From positions 1 through 64,000 of the forward strand of contig JACKEB010000016.1 of assembly GCA_020633205.1 (NCBI GenBank): 64,000 nt of DNA, given 5' to 3'. This DNA is from Polyangiaceae bacterium. Lineage in GTDB: Bacteria; Myxococcota_A; Polyangia; Polyangiales; Polyangiaceae. Under the pieces are notes generated by a model, which was not told the DNA's origin, ran no database searches, and worked only from the letters and a program-made list of their open reading frames with translations. The translations under genes and the position numbers were made by a program. Positions 1 through 8,577 of the stretch are shown one piece after another; position 1 is the first letter of the stretch, and each line of letters starts with the position of its first letter.

Positions 1-58
1 GCGCGCGCTAGTTCAGCAGAGCGCGCGCCAGTTCAGCAGAGCGCGCGCTAGTTCAGCG
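1..58. repeat. Three tandem copies of a 20-bp repeat
   Basis: The first 58 bases are three near-identical 20-bp units, beginning at 1, 21 and 41. The core is gcgcgcgctagttcagc, and the second unit has one change (c for t). The stop codon of the PilZ gene lies inside the third copy, so the array looks like repeated duplication of that gene's 3' end. The array may continue to the left of the window. Confidence 0.8.
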
Positions 59-479
59 ACTCGCGCACGTAGGCGATGGTGTGGACCACGTCGACGAGTC
101 GCTCACGCTGTTCCGCGGTGAGATTCACGAACTGGATCCCCATGCCGGGGTTGGGGCTCATCGCCAACGGACGCACAGGGTTGATCCATTGCACCACGCC
201 ATTGAGTACGAAGGGCTCGTCCGCGTCAGGAGGTGCGAAGCGCAGTGTGAGCGCCGTACCGACCTCGAGGGGTTGATTGGTTCGTACGAAGATACCCAAC
301 GCGGAGATGTTCGTGATCGCCGCGTAGAGGAAGGTATCGTCCGTCGTGCAGTCGACAGACCACGTCACGTCGATGCGATCCGCGCTGCGACGGTTCGAAG
401 CTGCCTCGTCGGCATCAGGCTGCGAATCGCCGGATTCCCTCACCCGACTGGCCTTAGCGCCGTTCCGGCCTTCTGTCAC
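48..479 (-). CDS. PilZ domain protein
   Basis: This 143-residue protein is probably a cytoplasmic cyclic-di-GMP-binding PilZ protein. The N-terminal ~25 residues are hydrophilic and probably disordered. The PilZ domain follows, with an arginine cluster (NRRSADRIDV) near residue 29 and ITNISALGIFVRT near residue 57, matching the RxxxR and (D/N)xSxxG signatures. The second signature has N in place of the usual D. The form is close to the short stand-alone PilZ proteins common in myxobacteria. The TAG stop lies in the terminal 20-bp repeat. No partner gene is visible because the window begins here; the upstream neighbour is an unrelated glycosyltransferase. The output pathway cannot be inferred. 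Confidence 0.85.
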   Translation of the reverse strand: MTEGRNGAKASRVRESGDSQPDADEAASNRRSADRIDVTWSVDCTTDDTFLYAAITNISALGIFVRTNQPLEVGTALTLRFAPPDADEPFVLNGVVQWINPVRPLAMSPNPGMGIQFVNLTAEQRERLVDVVHTIAYVRESLN

Positions 480-590
480 GTTTCGTCCAAACTTCCTTAC
501 GAGTCCCCGCCTAACGCGAGCACTTTGAGTGGGTTCGTCGCACGCAACTGCGCGCGCTGGTGTTGAAAGGGGACGCCTTCCAAGATCGCG

Positions 591-3254
591 TCAATGAACG
601 ATGACGAAACCCGCCTTGATGCGGTTGTTGTCATGGCTGCCCTTCTTCACCTCGAGCCGCCGGTCACCGATGTAGAGACCGTACAACACCTCGTAGCGGC
701 CGGGCGTGAAATGCGGTTCTAGACGGATGGTGTGAATGTCCACGATCTGATCGCTCGGACGCCAGAGGTGCGCGGGGTATTTGCCCCCCAGCGTCTCGTG
801 ATCCCCGTTGTAGCGTTTTCGGTAACCGTCGATGTGGATGAACGTCTTCCAGTTTCCGCTGATCGACCGATTCACTCGCCAATGGATCGCGAACTGGTAG
901 TCGACACCAGGCTTGACCACCGGCCACGGCTTTCCGTCGACAGTTTCCGTAGGCACCGGCTTGCCATCTTTGGTGAGATCCCAACCCAAGTTGGTGAGCT
1001 GATCCAGATTCGCTCCCACGGTAAATTCCGGCTCTCGCGGAGCATCCAGAATCCAATCACGGAATGGATTCTGGTCGACTTCAGCCTCGCCGAGCTGGTT
1101 GCTGGCCAGCAGGATCTCGCTCGAGCGGCTATCTAGAACCGGGAGATTCTTGTGGTGCCGCTCACGGAACTTGGCGTTGATCTGCGCCAAGTCGTCCGCG
1201 CGCATCACCAGCCAGCGCCGCTCTTGAGCGTTGTCGAGCCAACGCGCTGCCGCCGGAGCGTTGGGTTGAGTGACCACCGCTGAGCCTGCGTAGTAGTTCG
1301 CGCTCTGTCCGTTATCACCCAACATGCCCAGGGGCTCCCCCGGCTTCGCTAGGCGACCGTAGGCTTCGAAGACCTCTTTCGGGGAAATCTGTGCCGCCAG
1401 CGCGGGGTAGTAGCCAAGACTGAGCACCAGCCCGAAGGCGGCCAGGGGCACTGCGGCCAAGCTGAAACGCGGAAACGCTCTGCGTGCGCGCAACCAGCGC
1501 AGCGCATCACGCGCGAGCATGGCAATCACGGGCAACGTCAACGCGAGTGGTAGCAGCAGCCAGACCAGCGCAAGCACGGATCGTAGCTGACTGGGCATGG
1601 TCTCGATTCGCTCCCAGTTCAGCATCCGCGAGGAAAGAAAGCTGAGCACCGCGAACGCCAGCGCCCCCGCTTCGATCAGCAGCAAAAAGAAGCGCAGGTT
1701 GCCTTCGAAGGCATCCTGGAGCGTGGCGACGTACTCTCGATAGGGCTTCCGATCGAACGGCTGCACACCGCTCGCGTCGCGCTCGCGGCCGTGCTCGAAA
1801 ATCAGGCCGAAGAAGCCGCCGATACACAGCAACGTGCCGTACTTGACCACCTTCGTGGCGGTTTCCGCGAAGCTGTCGGGGAACTTCCCCCCCTCGACCA
1901 CGAACGCCGTCAGGCCCTTGACCGGGAAGTTCTTGAAGTCGGTGTAGTAAATGATGGCGAGCGCGGCGACGGTGATACCGGCCGCCATTGAGCCGCCGAA
2001 GTGCCGCTGATCCGCTTCGCTGAGGGCTACCCCGATTGCGGCAGCGAGCGCGAACACGGCGCAGAACGGAAGCTCTCCCGTTGTGGGCGCCATCAGCGCG
2101 TGCGCGGCAAGCGCGAGCGAAGGCACCAACATCAAGAGCAGGTGCAGGCCTAGTCCGCGTTCACGCTTCGAGAGGGCCTCTTCAGTCTCGGCATCCGCCG
2201 GGGAGAACACCACGAAAAGGCGGCCAATTGCGAAAGGTACCAGGGCGCTCCAGGGCAACAGCCCGTGTCCGAGCTGCTCGAGCACGAGGTCGAAGGTCGG
2301 GCGCTGACGCGCTTCGTTGATGCCCGCCCCGAGCCAAATGTCGTAGTGCGTCGGGTCCACATGAGTCAGGGCGTAAAGCCCTTTCCACGTGGCAAATAAT
2401 CCAACCAACAGACTCGCGCTGGCCACGAGCGTGGAAAATCCCGTACCGCGGCGACGTACGCCGTGGGAGACGAGCCACGCGAGACCAACGCCCAAGGCGG
2501 GCACCGCGACGCCAAGCAAGGCGCCGCGCGCGCCGAAGCCTGCCGCTAGCCCAGCCACGCCGAGGAGCGCCCAGCCAAGCTGCCTCGGGCGGAATGAGCC
2601 GTCGTGATCAAAGACCGCTAAGCCGAGCCCTGCGCAGGCCATGGCGACGGCGCTCAGGGTCACCGCGTCTCCGAGCATCGTGCGCGCCTGGAGGAAGTAG
2701 AGCGGCATCGTCGACAACGCGATCACGCTCAGGGAGGCCGCACGGCGGTCGACCAGCCGCGCCACCAAGAGATACACGCACAGCGCGCCAACGAGCGCCC
2801 ACACCGCGAGTGGGAGGCGCCCGGCCCAGTCGTGGAGACCAAACAACTTGAAGCCGAGCGCCATCGACGTGAATGGCAGCTCGCCGCGCTCGAGCTCACC
2901 CAGCGTGGGCACCGTGTTGTTCGCGCCTTCGAGGGAAAGCCCGCTGGCTCCCATCACGTTGAGCGCAATACGACGTGCCTGATCGGCCACGTCGAGCTCG
3001 GGGGGCTCCCAGATCCCTGCCCTGCCGACCGGCATGAGTAGGCTGGCCAGCGCAATGAGTGCCGCAGACGCCGGCCAACCGAAGCGAGACCAGCCGCCTA
3101 CCTTGTTACTCGGGGCTGCGGGTTGATCGCGCTCAGCCGTTGGCTGATCCGTCGCCGGCCTGGTCGACTCGTTGTCTGCTTCGCCGGGATCGGGCGTCGC
3201 GGAAGCGGACTCCGGCGGCTCCGAGTCTCGGTCTGAAGCAGGGGATTCGCTCAT
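591..3254 (-). CDS. GT39/ArnT-like integral membrane glycosyltransferase
   Basis: This large polytopic membrane protein of 887 residues has a Ser/Pro/Glu-rich cytoplasmic leader of about 55 residues. It is followed by a dozen or so predicted membrane helices in the first two thirds and a soluble C-terminal domain. The first periplasmic loop has the acidic stretch WEPPELDVADQARR, the position of the catalytic Asp/Glu pair in GT-C enzymes of the PMT/ArnT family, and PLPLAVWALVGAL lies in the next helix. Family members move a sugar from a polyprenyl-phosphate donor to lipid A, protein or glycan in the periplasm. The acceptor here is unknown, and no lipid-carrier synthesis gene lies nearby. Membrane family is fairly sure, substrate is not. 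Confidence 0.75.
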   Translation of the reverse strand: MSESPASDRDSEPPESASATPDPGEADNESTRPATDQPTAERDQPAAPSNKVGGWSRFGWPASAALIALASLLMPVGRAGIWEPPELDVADQARRIALNVMGASGLSLEGANNTVPTLGELERGELPFTSMALGFKLFGLHDWAGRLPLAVWALVGALCVYLLVARLVDRRAASLSVIALSTMPLYFLQARTMLGDAVTLSAVAMACAGLGLAVFDHDGSFRPRQLGWALLGVAGLAAGFGARGALLGVAVPALGVGLAWLVSHGVRRRGTGFSTLVASASLLVGLFATWKGLYALTHVDPTHYDIWLGAGINEARQRPTFDLVLEQLGHGLLPWSALVPFAIGRLFVVFSPADAETEEALSKRERGLGLHLLLMLVPSLALAAHALMAPTTGELPFCAVFALAAAIGVALSEADQRHFGGSMAAGITVAALAIIYYTDFKNFPVKGLTAFVVEGGKFPDSFAETATKVVKYGTLLCIGGFFGLIFEHGRERDASGVQPFDRKPYREYVATLQDAFEGNLRFFLLLIEAGALAFAVLSFLSSRMLNWERIETMPSQLRSVLALVWLLLPLALTLPVIAMLARDALRWLRARRAFPRFSLAAVPLAAFGLVLSLGYYPALAAQISPKEVFEAYGRLAKPGEPLGMLGDNGQSANYYAGSAVVTQPNAPAAARWLDNAQERRWLVMRADDLAQINAKFRERHHKNLPVLDSRSSEILLASNQLGEAEVDQNPFRDWILDAPREPEFTVGANLDQLTNLGWDLTKDGKPVPTETVDGKPWPVVKPGVDYQFAIHWRVNRSISGNWKTFIHIDGYRKRYNGDHETLGGKYPAHLWRPSDQIVDIHTIRLEPHFTPGRYEVLYGLYIGDRRLEVKKGSHDNNRIKAGFVIVH

Positions 3255-3384
3255 GCGTGCGGGACCTTAGCATCAGGGCCATGGGCGTCGGCAAGCGCAC
3301 AAAAGCGCCCGAAGGGCGAAGAAACGCGCCCGAACTCTGCCTGTGTGCTGGCGCTCACGCCAAACCCAACCATACTCCGCGGCC

Positions 3385-4344
3385 ATGCGTTTCGGGTCCT
3401 GCGCCATTGTCGGTCGTACCAACGTGGGAAAGTCCACGTTCTTGAATGCGGTGCTTGGCCAGCGCCTGGCGATCACGTCGCCATTGCCGCAAACCACTCG
3501 AGACGTGCTCCTGGGTATCGCCCAGCATGGCGACGCTCAGATCGCGTTCGTGGATACACCGGGTCTGCACGACCCGAAACACGAGCTCGGTCGCCGCATG
3601 AACTTGGCCGCACTCGACGCCCTCCGCACCACCGATCTGGTCGTGTTGATGACGGACGTCGGACACCTCACCAAGCTGCGGAAGACCCCTGACCCCAGCC
3701 CGGAGCTGGTCCTCGAGGCAGACCGCAAATTGATCGCGGAGTTCCCTAGCGCAGTCCCCTGCATCTTCGTGGTCAACAAGGTCGACAGCCTGAAGGACAA
3801 GACGCGCCTGCTCCCGTACCTGCAGTCGGTGGCGGAGTTGCGAGAGTTCACGGCCATCGTACCGGTCAGCGTGCTGAAGGACGACGGCGTGCAAATCGTG
3901 CTCGACGAGATCGCGCCGCACCTACCCGAAGGACCGCCAGGCTATGACCCGGATATGCTGACGGACAAGCCGCTGACGTTCTTCGTGCGTGAGTACGTAC
4001 GTGAGCAAGTCATGCTGCAGCTACGCGCCGAGATCCCCCACGCGGTCGCTGTCACCGTGGAGCGCTTCGACGAGACGGAGCGGAACACCCAGATCAAAGC
4101 GACTATCCACGTGGAAAAAACTAGCCAACGTGGGGTGGTGGTTGGCAAGCAGGGCGAACGCATCAAGGCCATCGGCACCAAGGCGCGCGAGCGCCTACAG
4201 GAGCTGCTCGAGCGTCCAGTTCACCTGGAGCTCTTCGTGCGTGTGACCGAGCGCTGGAAGGACGTCCCCCGCCAGCTCACGGAGCTTGGCTACAACGTTG
4301 CAGACGCCGTCGATCTGAGCCCCAACCCGCGAGCCAAATCATGA
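3385..4344 (+). CDS. era: GTPase Era
   Basis: Era is an essential GTPase that binds the 3' end of 16S rRNA during 30S ribosome maturation. The 319-residue protein has G1 GRTNVGKST near residue 9, DTPG (G3), NKVD (G4), and a C-terminal KH domain with the VGKQG loop, ending in the Era-typical LELFVRVTERWKD. The ATG at 3385 fits the family N-terminus (MRFGSCAIVGR). An in-frame start 42 bases upstream would add residues not seen in Era proteins. The stop overlaps the der start as ATGA, so the two ribosome-assembly GTPases are probably translationally coupled. Product assignment is secure. Confidence 0.95.
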   Translation: MRFGSCAIVGRTNVGKSTFLNAVLGQRLAITSPLPQTTRDVLLGIAQHGDAQIAFVDTPGLHDPKHELGRRMNLAALDALRTTDLVVLMTDVGHLTKLRKTPDPSPELVLEADRKLIAEFPSAVPCIFVVNKVDSLKDKTRLLPYLQSVAELREFTAIVPVSVLKDDGVQIVLDEIAPHLPEGPPGYDPDMLTDKPLTFFVREYVREQVMLQLRAEIPHAVAVTVERFDETERNTQIKATIHVEKTSQRGVVVGKQGERIKAIGTKARERLQELLERPVHLELFVRVTERWKDVPRQLTELGYNVADAVDLSPNPRAKS

Positions 4345-5786
4345 GCGGCAACCCAGAGCGTCCCGACGCCGAAGACAGCCTCGAAGACGCTGAACTCGAG
4401 CAAACCGATTTCCTCCCGGAAGACGAACCCGTTGAATCCGCGCCGGTCCAATATCAGCGCTGCTTGATCGCCGTCGTGGGCCGCCCCAACGTGGGCAAGA
4501 GCACGCTCTTCAACCGTTTGATCGGAGAGCGCCTGGCGATCGTGCACGACGCGCCTGGCGTCACTCGCGACCGCAACTATGCAGACGCCGTGATTGGGGG
4601 GCGCAGCGTGACGGTGGTGGATACGGGCGGCTTCGACCCAACCACCGACGACCCCATGGGACAGGGCATCGCACGTCACGTGATGGCGGCCATCGCTGAA
4701 GCCGACCTCGTGTTGTGTGTGCTCGACGGCGTGAATCCGCCAACCCAAGCGGACGCCGACGCAATCAAGCTGCTGCGCCGCGCCGACAAGCCGGTGCTCT
4801 ACTGCGCGAACAAGGTCGACAGCCAGAAACACGAGGCGGAGATCACCGAACTCTATCGCCTCGGGGTCGATCGTTTGTACCCCCTCAGTGCCTTACACGG
4901 GCGGGGGTTAGGTGAGCTGGAGTTGGCCATGCGGTCCGGCTTACCGGCGCCAGTTGTGCTCGAGACGGGAGCGACCGATGACCTCGAAGTACCCCGTGTG
5001 GCGCTGCTCGGCCGGCCCAACGCGGGCAAGTCATCGCTATTCAATCGCCTGAGCGGCAGCGAACGCTCCTTGGTGGACGACCGGCCTGGAACCACACGAG
5101 ACGCGGTGGACTCCGAAGTGGAGGTCGCAGGGCAACGCTACTGGCTCATCGATACCGCAGGGATCCGCAAGAAGGCCAAGGTTCAAGAAGAGGTGGAGAG
5201 CGCCAGCGTGATGCGCTCCATCAAGGCGGCGGGTCGGGCAGACATCGTGATCTTGATGTGCGACGCCAGTGAAGGGATCGGCGACCAGGAGCAGCGGCTG
5301 CTTGGGCTCTGCGCCGAGCGCGGGCGCGGCATCGTCGTGGGGCTCAACAAGAGCGATCTCCTGACGGCCGCCCAGCGCAAAGCCGCCGTGCAACAGGCGG
5401 AAGAGAAGCTCGGGTTCGCACGCTGGGCCAAGGTGATGCTGCTCAGCGCGAAGAACGGTAACGGCGTCGAAGCGTTGATGAAGCAAGCCCGGCGCACCCA
5501 CCGCGAGCTGCATCGGCGGATCCCCACGGCAGAGCTGAATCGCTTCTTCGAGAGCGTGCTGGAGCGGCGCCCCCCGCCGACTGCCGGGGGCAAGGCGCCG
5601 CGGCTGTACTACGTGACTCAGGCGCAGACGAACCCGCCGCTCTTCGTGGCGATGAGCAACGCACCCGAAGTGATCAACGAAGGTTACCGCCGGTTCGTGA
5701 TGAACCAGCTGCGTAAGACCTTCGGTTTCGACTCGGTTCCGATCAAGATCGCTTTCCGCAAGCGCTCGCGCCGCGGCGACAGCTGA
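4341..5786 (+). CDS. der: GTPase Der (EngA)
   Basis: Der is a double-domain GTPase for 50S subunit assembly. The 481-residue protein has two consecutive G domains, with G1 motifs GRPNVGKST near residue 47 and GRPNAGKSS near residue 224, DTGG and DTAG G3 motifs, and NKVD/NKSD G4 motifs. A C-terminal KH-like domain (about 385-475) ends in a basic tail (KRSRRGDS). An acidic leader of about 35 residues before the first G domain is longer than in most Der proteins. The ATG overlaps the era stop by four bases. A 219-bp gap without a convincing gene follows. Confidence 0.96.
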   Translation: MSGNPERPDAEDSLEDAELEQTDFLPEDEPVESAPVQYQRCLIAVVGRPNVGKSTLFNRLIGERLAIVHDAPGVTRDRNYADAVIGGRSVTVVDTGGFDPTTDDPMGQGIARHVMAAIAEADLVLCVLDGVNPPTQADADAIKLLRRADKPVLYCANKVDSQKHEAEITELYRLGVDRLYPLSALHGRGLGELELAMRSGLPAPVVLETGATDDLEVPRVALLGRPNAGKSSLFNRLSGSERSLVDDRPGTTRDAVDSEVEVAGQRYWLIDTAGIRKKAKVQEEVESASVMRSIKAAGRADIVILMCDASEGIGDQEQRLLGLCAERGRGIVVGLNKSDLLTAAQRKAAVQQAEEKLGFARWAKVMLLSAKNGNGVEALMKQARRTHRELHRRIPTAELNRFFESVLERRPPPTAGGKAPRLYYVTQAQTNPPLFVAMSNAPEVINEGYRRFVMNQLRKTFGFDSVPIKIAFRKRSRRGDS

Positions 5787-6005
5787 CCGCAGAAGAGCAG
5801 CGGCTGACCTCCCCCCCGAAGAAGCCTGCTGGGGCGACCCTGCGTGCTTACGCCTGGTCACGCGGTGTTGCCTTTCGCTCCTGCCGTGCCCGCATGGCGC
5901 GAGCGGCTCCAGCGGCGGCGAAGGAGGACTGCGCGCTCACGCTGAAACCCGCAGTATGGGTGAGCGGATTGCTGGCGCAGGCGATCCGCGATACGGCGCG
6001 ATGTC

Positions 6006-6785
6006 ATGAGCGACGCAACGAACGTGGTGTTGAGTGAGGCGCAGGGACGCGTGTTGGTGATTCGGCTGAACCGGGCCGATGCGCGGAACGCGATCAGCGG
6101 AGACGTCGCCAAGGGCATGGAAGCCGCGCTCGATGAGCTCGAAAGCAACGACGAGCTGTGGGCGGGCGTGCTCGCGGCGAACGGCCCGACCTTCTGCGCG
6201 GGGGCCGATTTGAAGTGGATCGCCTCGGGGCGCGCGGCAGAGCTGTCCACTGAACGAGGTGGCTTTGCCGGGCTCGTGCGGCGCAAGCGCACGAAGCCGC
6301 TGATCGGTGCGGTTCACTCAGATGCGTTGGCGGGCGGCTTCGAAATCGCCCTCGCCTGCGACATCCTGGTCGCCGCAGAAGGCTCGAAGTTCGGTTTGCC
6401 CGAGGTGAAGCGCTCGTTGGTGGCGCTGGCAGGTGGCCTGGTCGAGCTGCCGCGGCTGATCGGTGAGAAGCTCGCACTCGAGCTGGCGCTCACTGGAGAT
6501 CCATTCCCTGTGGAAAGATTGCTGACAGCAGGCCTAGTGAATCACGTGGTCCCGCAAGAGCAGGTCTTCGAGCGGGCACTGGGGATCGCGACTCGCATCA
6601 CCGAAGCGGGTCCGTTGGCCGTGAAAGCGTCTCGCGAGATCATCGTCGGTGGACGAGATCTCCCCTCAGAGGAGCGTTGGCAGCGGTCTTTCGAGCTCGG
6701 GTGGCCGGTGTTCGGCTCGGAAGATGCCCAGGAAGGCCCGCGGGCGTTCATCGAGAAGCGCTCACCCGTTTGGAAGGGGCGCTAG
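6006..6785 (+). CDS. Enoyl-CoA hydratase/isomerase family protein (crotonase)
   Basis: This 259-residue crotonase-fold enzyme probably acts on acyl-CoA in fatty-acid or branched-chain amino-acid breakdown. The oxyanion-hole segment FCAGADLKWIA lies near residue 64. The second half-site is a GGFEIALACDI block followed by GLPEVKRSL, whose Glu sits at the position of a catalytic Glu of rat crotonase. A C-terminal FIEKRSPVWKGR helix is typical of the family. The aligned second Glu is less obvious, so hydratase versus isomerase or lyase cannot be decided. It stands alone between der and a convergent DHH gene. Confidence 0.88.
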   Translation: MSDATNVVLSEAQGRVLVIRLNRADARNAISGDVAKGMEAALDELESNDELWAGVLAANGPTFCAGADLKWIASGRAAELSTERGGFAGLVRRKRTKPLIGAVHSDALAGGFEIALACDILVAAEGSKFGLPEVKRSLVALAGGLVELPRLIGEKLALELALTGDPFPVERLLTAGLVNHVVPQEQVFERALGIATRITEAGPLAVKASREIIVGGRDLPSEERWQRSFELGWPVFGSEDAQEGPRAFIEKRSPVWKGR

Positions 6786-6853
6786 ACCCTCGAGGGCCAC
6801 AGCAGCGCGCGCGCCCGGAGGATGTGCGCGTTTTGCCACGGGGCAATTGCTGG

Positions 6854-8248
6854 CTACTCTGCTTCGGCCAGCGGTCGCTCCGAGTGTGCTGGCGGCGCGT
6901 GCTGAGGATCGCTACGGCGAGGCGGCGGCTCGCTCGTACTCGGCGGACCGTAGAGCACGCTCCGCAAGTCCGAGCGAGTGAGGATGCCTACCAGCTTGCC
7001 ATGGTCGAGCACCGGCAAGCGCCCAATGTCGTGGGACTGCATCTCGCGAAAAGCAGACTCGAGGGACGCCTCGGGGGTCGTCGTGCGTAAGTGGTGAGCC
7101 ATGCAGCTCGAGACCGGCAAATGCAGCCGCCCGGCGGCCTCGGCTTTCTCGACGTCCCGCCGGGAGATCAGGCCAATCAGCTCCCCCGCCTCGACCACGG
7201 GTACGCCCGTGTGGTGCCACACCCGCAAGCTGTGCTTGAGTTCAACGAGGGGAGTGGTTGGGGTCACGCTGCGCACCAAGCGACTCATCACATCCGAGAC
7301 GCGCTTGGGGTTTGGCGGTTCCGCACGAAAACCCGCGAGGATCTGTGCGTACAGTTCGTCGACATCTCCACCTTTGATCGTCGCCGCCGCGGCGCTTGGA
7401 TGCCCGCCACCTCCAAAGGGCGCGAGCCGCTCAGCCACGTTGACGACCGGTGAACTCGAGCGAGCGACGATCTGCACGCGTTTGTCTTGAATTGCGTAGA
7501 ACGCAAACAGCGCCTGATTGCCGTCGAAGCCGGCTACCGCGCTGGTGACGTCCGCAAGGCCATTGACCACCTTTTCCATGCGCAGCTTTGCGAAACCGAC
7601 GTTGGTGCCGCCGATCTCCCGCGACTCGAGGGCGTCGAGCACCCGCTTGATCAGCTCGCGCTGATTGGGGCTGAACTCCGGCTTTAGGTAGCGGTTCAGG
7701 GTCTTCAGGTTGCCGCCCTGATCGAGCAGCCAGCCAACGGCGCGCGCGTCGCGTCCTGAGGTGTTCGGGTAGGTGAGTGAGCCGGTGTCCGCGTAGATCC
7801 CCAGGGTAAAGAGCGTGGCCTCCTCAACGTCAATGGGAATGCCGGACGCCTTGATGCGCTCGACGAGCAACGTGGTTGCGGAGCCGACGGGCTCGACTAA
7901 CTCGACCGAACCCTCGACCTCATCCGCGCCTACTTTCGGGTGGTGATCGTAGACGTGGACGTCCAACGTGGGGTCCTGCGCTTCGAGCCGCTGTTGCAGT
8001 ATCTCGAACGCTCCCAGGCGGCTCTTGCGCCGGTGATCGACAAGGATCACGCGACGCACGCTGTGCTGATCGATGTCGCTGTAGCGTAGCGTGCGGAAAC
8101 GATCCCGATGCAACGCAAGGTAGTCGTGGAGTGCTGGAGACACGCGCCGCCCGAAGACGATCTCCGACCCCGGGTAGAGCTTCTGCGCGGCGACGGCGGC
8201 AGCGAACCCGTCGAAGTCAGTGAGCTCGTGGGTGAGGATGACCTCCAT
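6854..8248 (-). CDS. DHH/DHHA1 phosphoesterase with paired CBS domains
   Basis: The 464-residue protein begins with a DHH phosphoesterase domain: THELTDFDGFAAAVAA, VDHRR, then the YDHHPK metal motif near residue 102 and the ADTGSLTYP block. The DHHA1 substrate domain follows, with a glycine-rich GGGGHPSAAAA at about 280-290. Two CBS modules (about 320-440) follow, then a Pro/Ser/Arg-rich tail. This is the N-terminal architecture of bacterial A-adding or CCA-adding enzymes, but the nucleotidyltransferase domain is absent. The ATG at 8248 fits the family start; an in-frame extension upstream has no family similarity. Likely a nucleotide or oligonucleotide phosphoesterase gated by adenine nucleotides, which is inference. 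Confidence 0.85.
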   Translation of the reverse strand: MEVILTHELTDFDGFAAAVAAQKLYPGSEIVFGRRVSPALHDYLALHRDRFRTLRYSDIDQHSVRRVILVDHRRKSRLGAFEILQQRLEAQDPTLDVHVYDHHPKVGADEVEGSVELVEPVGSATTLLVERIKASGIPIDVEEATLFTLGIYADTGSLTYPNTSGRDARAVGWLLDQGGNLKTLNRYLKPEFSPNQRELIKRVLDALESREIGGTNVGFAKLRMEKVVNGLADVTSAVAGFDGNQALFAFYAIQDKRVQIVARSSSPVVNVAERLAPFGGGGHPSAAAATIKGGDVDELYAQILAGFRAEPPNPKRVSDVMSRLVRSVTPTTPLVELKHSLRVWHHTGVPVVEAGELIGLISRRDVEKAEAAGRLHLPVSSCMAHHLRTTTPEASLESAFREMQSHDIGRLPVLDHGKLVGILTRSDLRSVLYGPPSTSEPPPRRSDPQHAPPAHSERPLAEAE

Positions 8249-8577
8249 TGGTGCACAGGATAGTGACTTCTGGCGTTGGTTTCCGGCCTTTTTCTGAGCA
8301 CCCTCGAGCACAGCGGGTGACAGGTGTAGGTCACGCACCAACCTGACCCGGGGTCGGAGCAGCTTCCAGTCACTCAAGACATCGGGAGATCGGTACAGCA
8401 GGCGCATCGCGGAGGCGCCGTCGGCTTTGCGATCTCCCGGCGTGGTAGCCGGAGGTCGCGCTGCGAAAACAGCGACAACGCAGTCTCCGGGCGACCGTGG
8501 GTCGAACAGGTTTCAGAGCGGTATCGAGTCGCGCGCCTGGCAGTGCGCCGCGGACACCCGCAATCCCGAACGCGACG
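8249..8577. other. 329-bp intergenic region between the ArsA-type and DHH-CBS genes
   Basis: No coding sequence is convincing here. An in-frame 5' extension of the DHH gene enters it but lacks family residues. The region holds a nested inverted repeat (8383-8439, listed separately) and a smaller one (GTGAC 8317-8321 with GTCAC 8330-8334). No recognisable promoter was found. Confidence 0.6.
8383..8439 (-). other. Nested stem-loop between two minus-strand genes
   Basis: A perfect 10-bp inverted repeat (8383-8392 with 8430-8439) encloses a second 5-bp inverted repeat (8401-8405 with 8415-8419). In RNA from the minus strand this lies after the ArsA-type ATPase gene and before the DHH-CBS gene. 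No T-run follows, so a simple intrinsic terminator is not supported. It could be a processing or attenuation structure. Confidence 0.45.
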
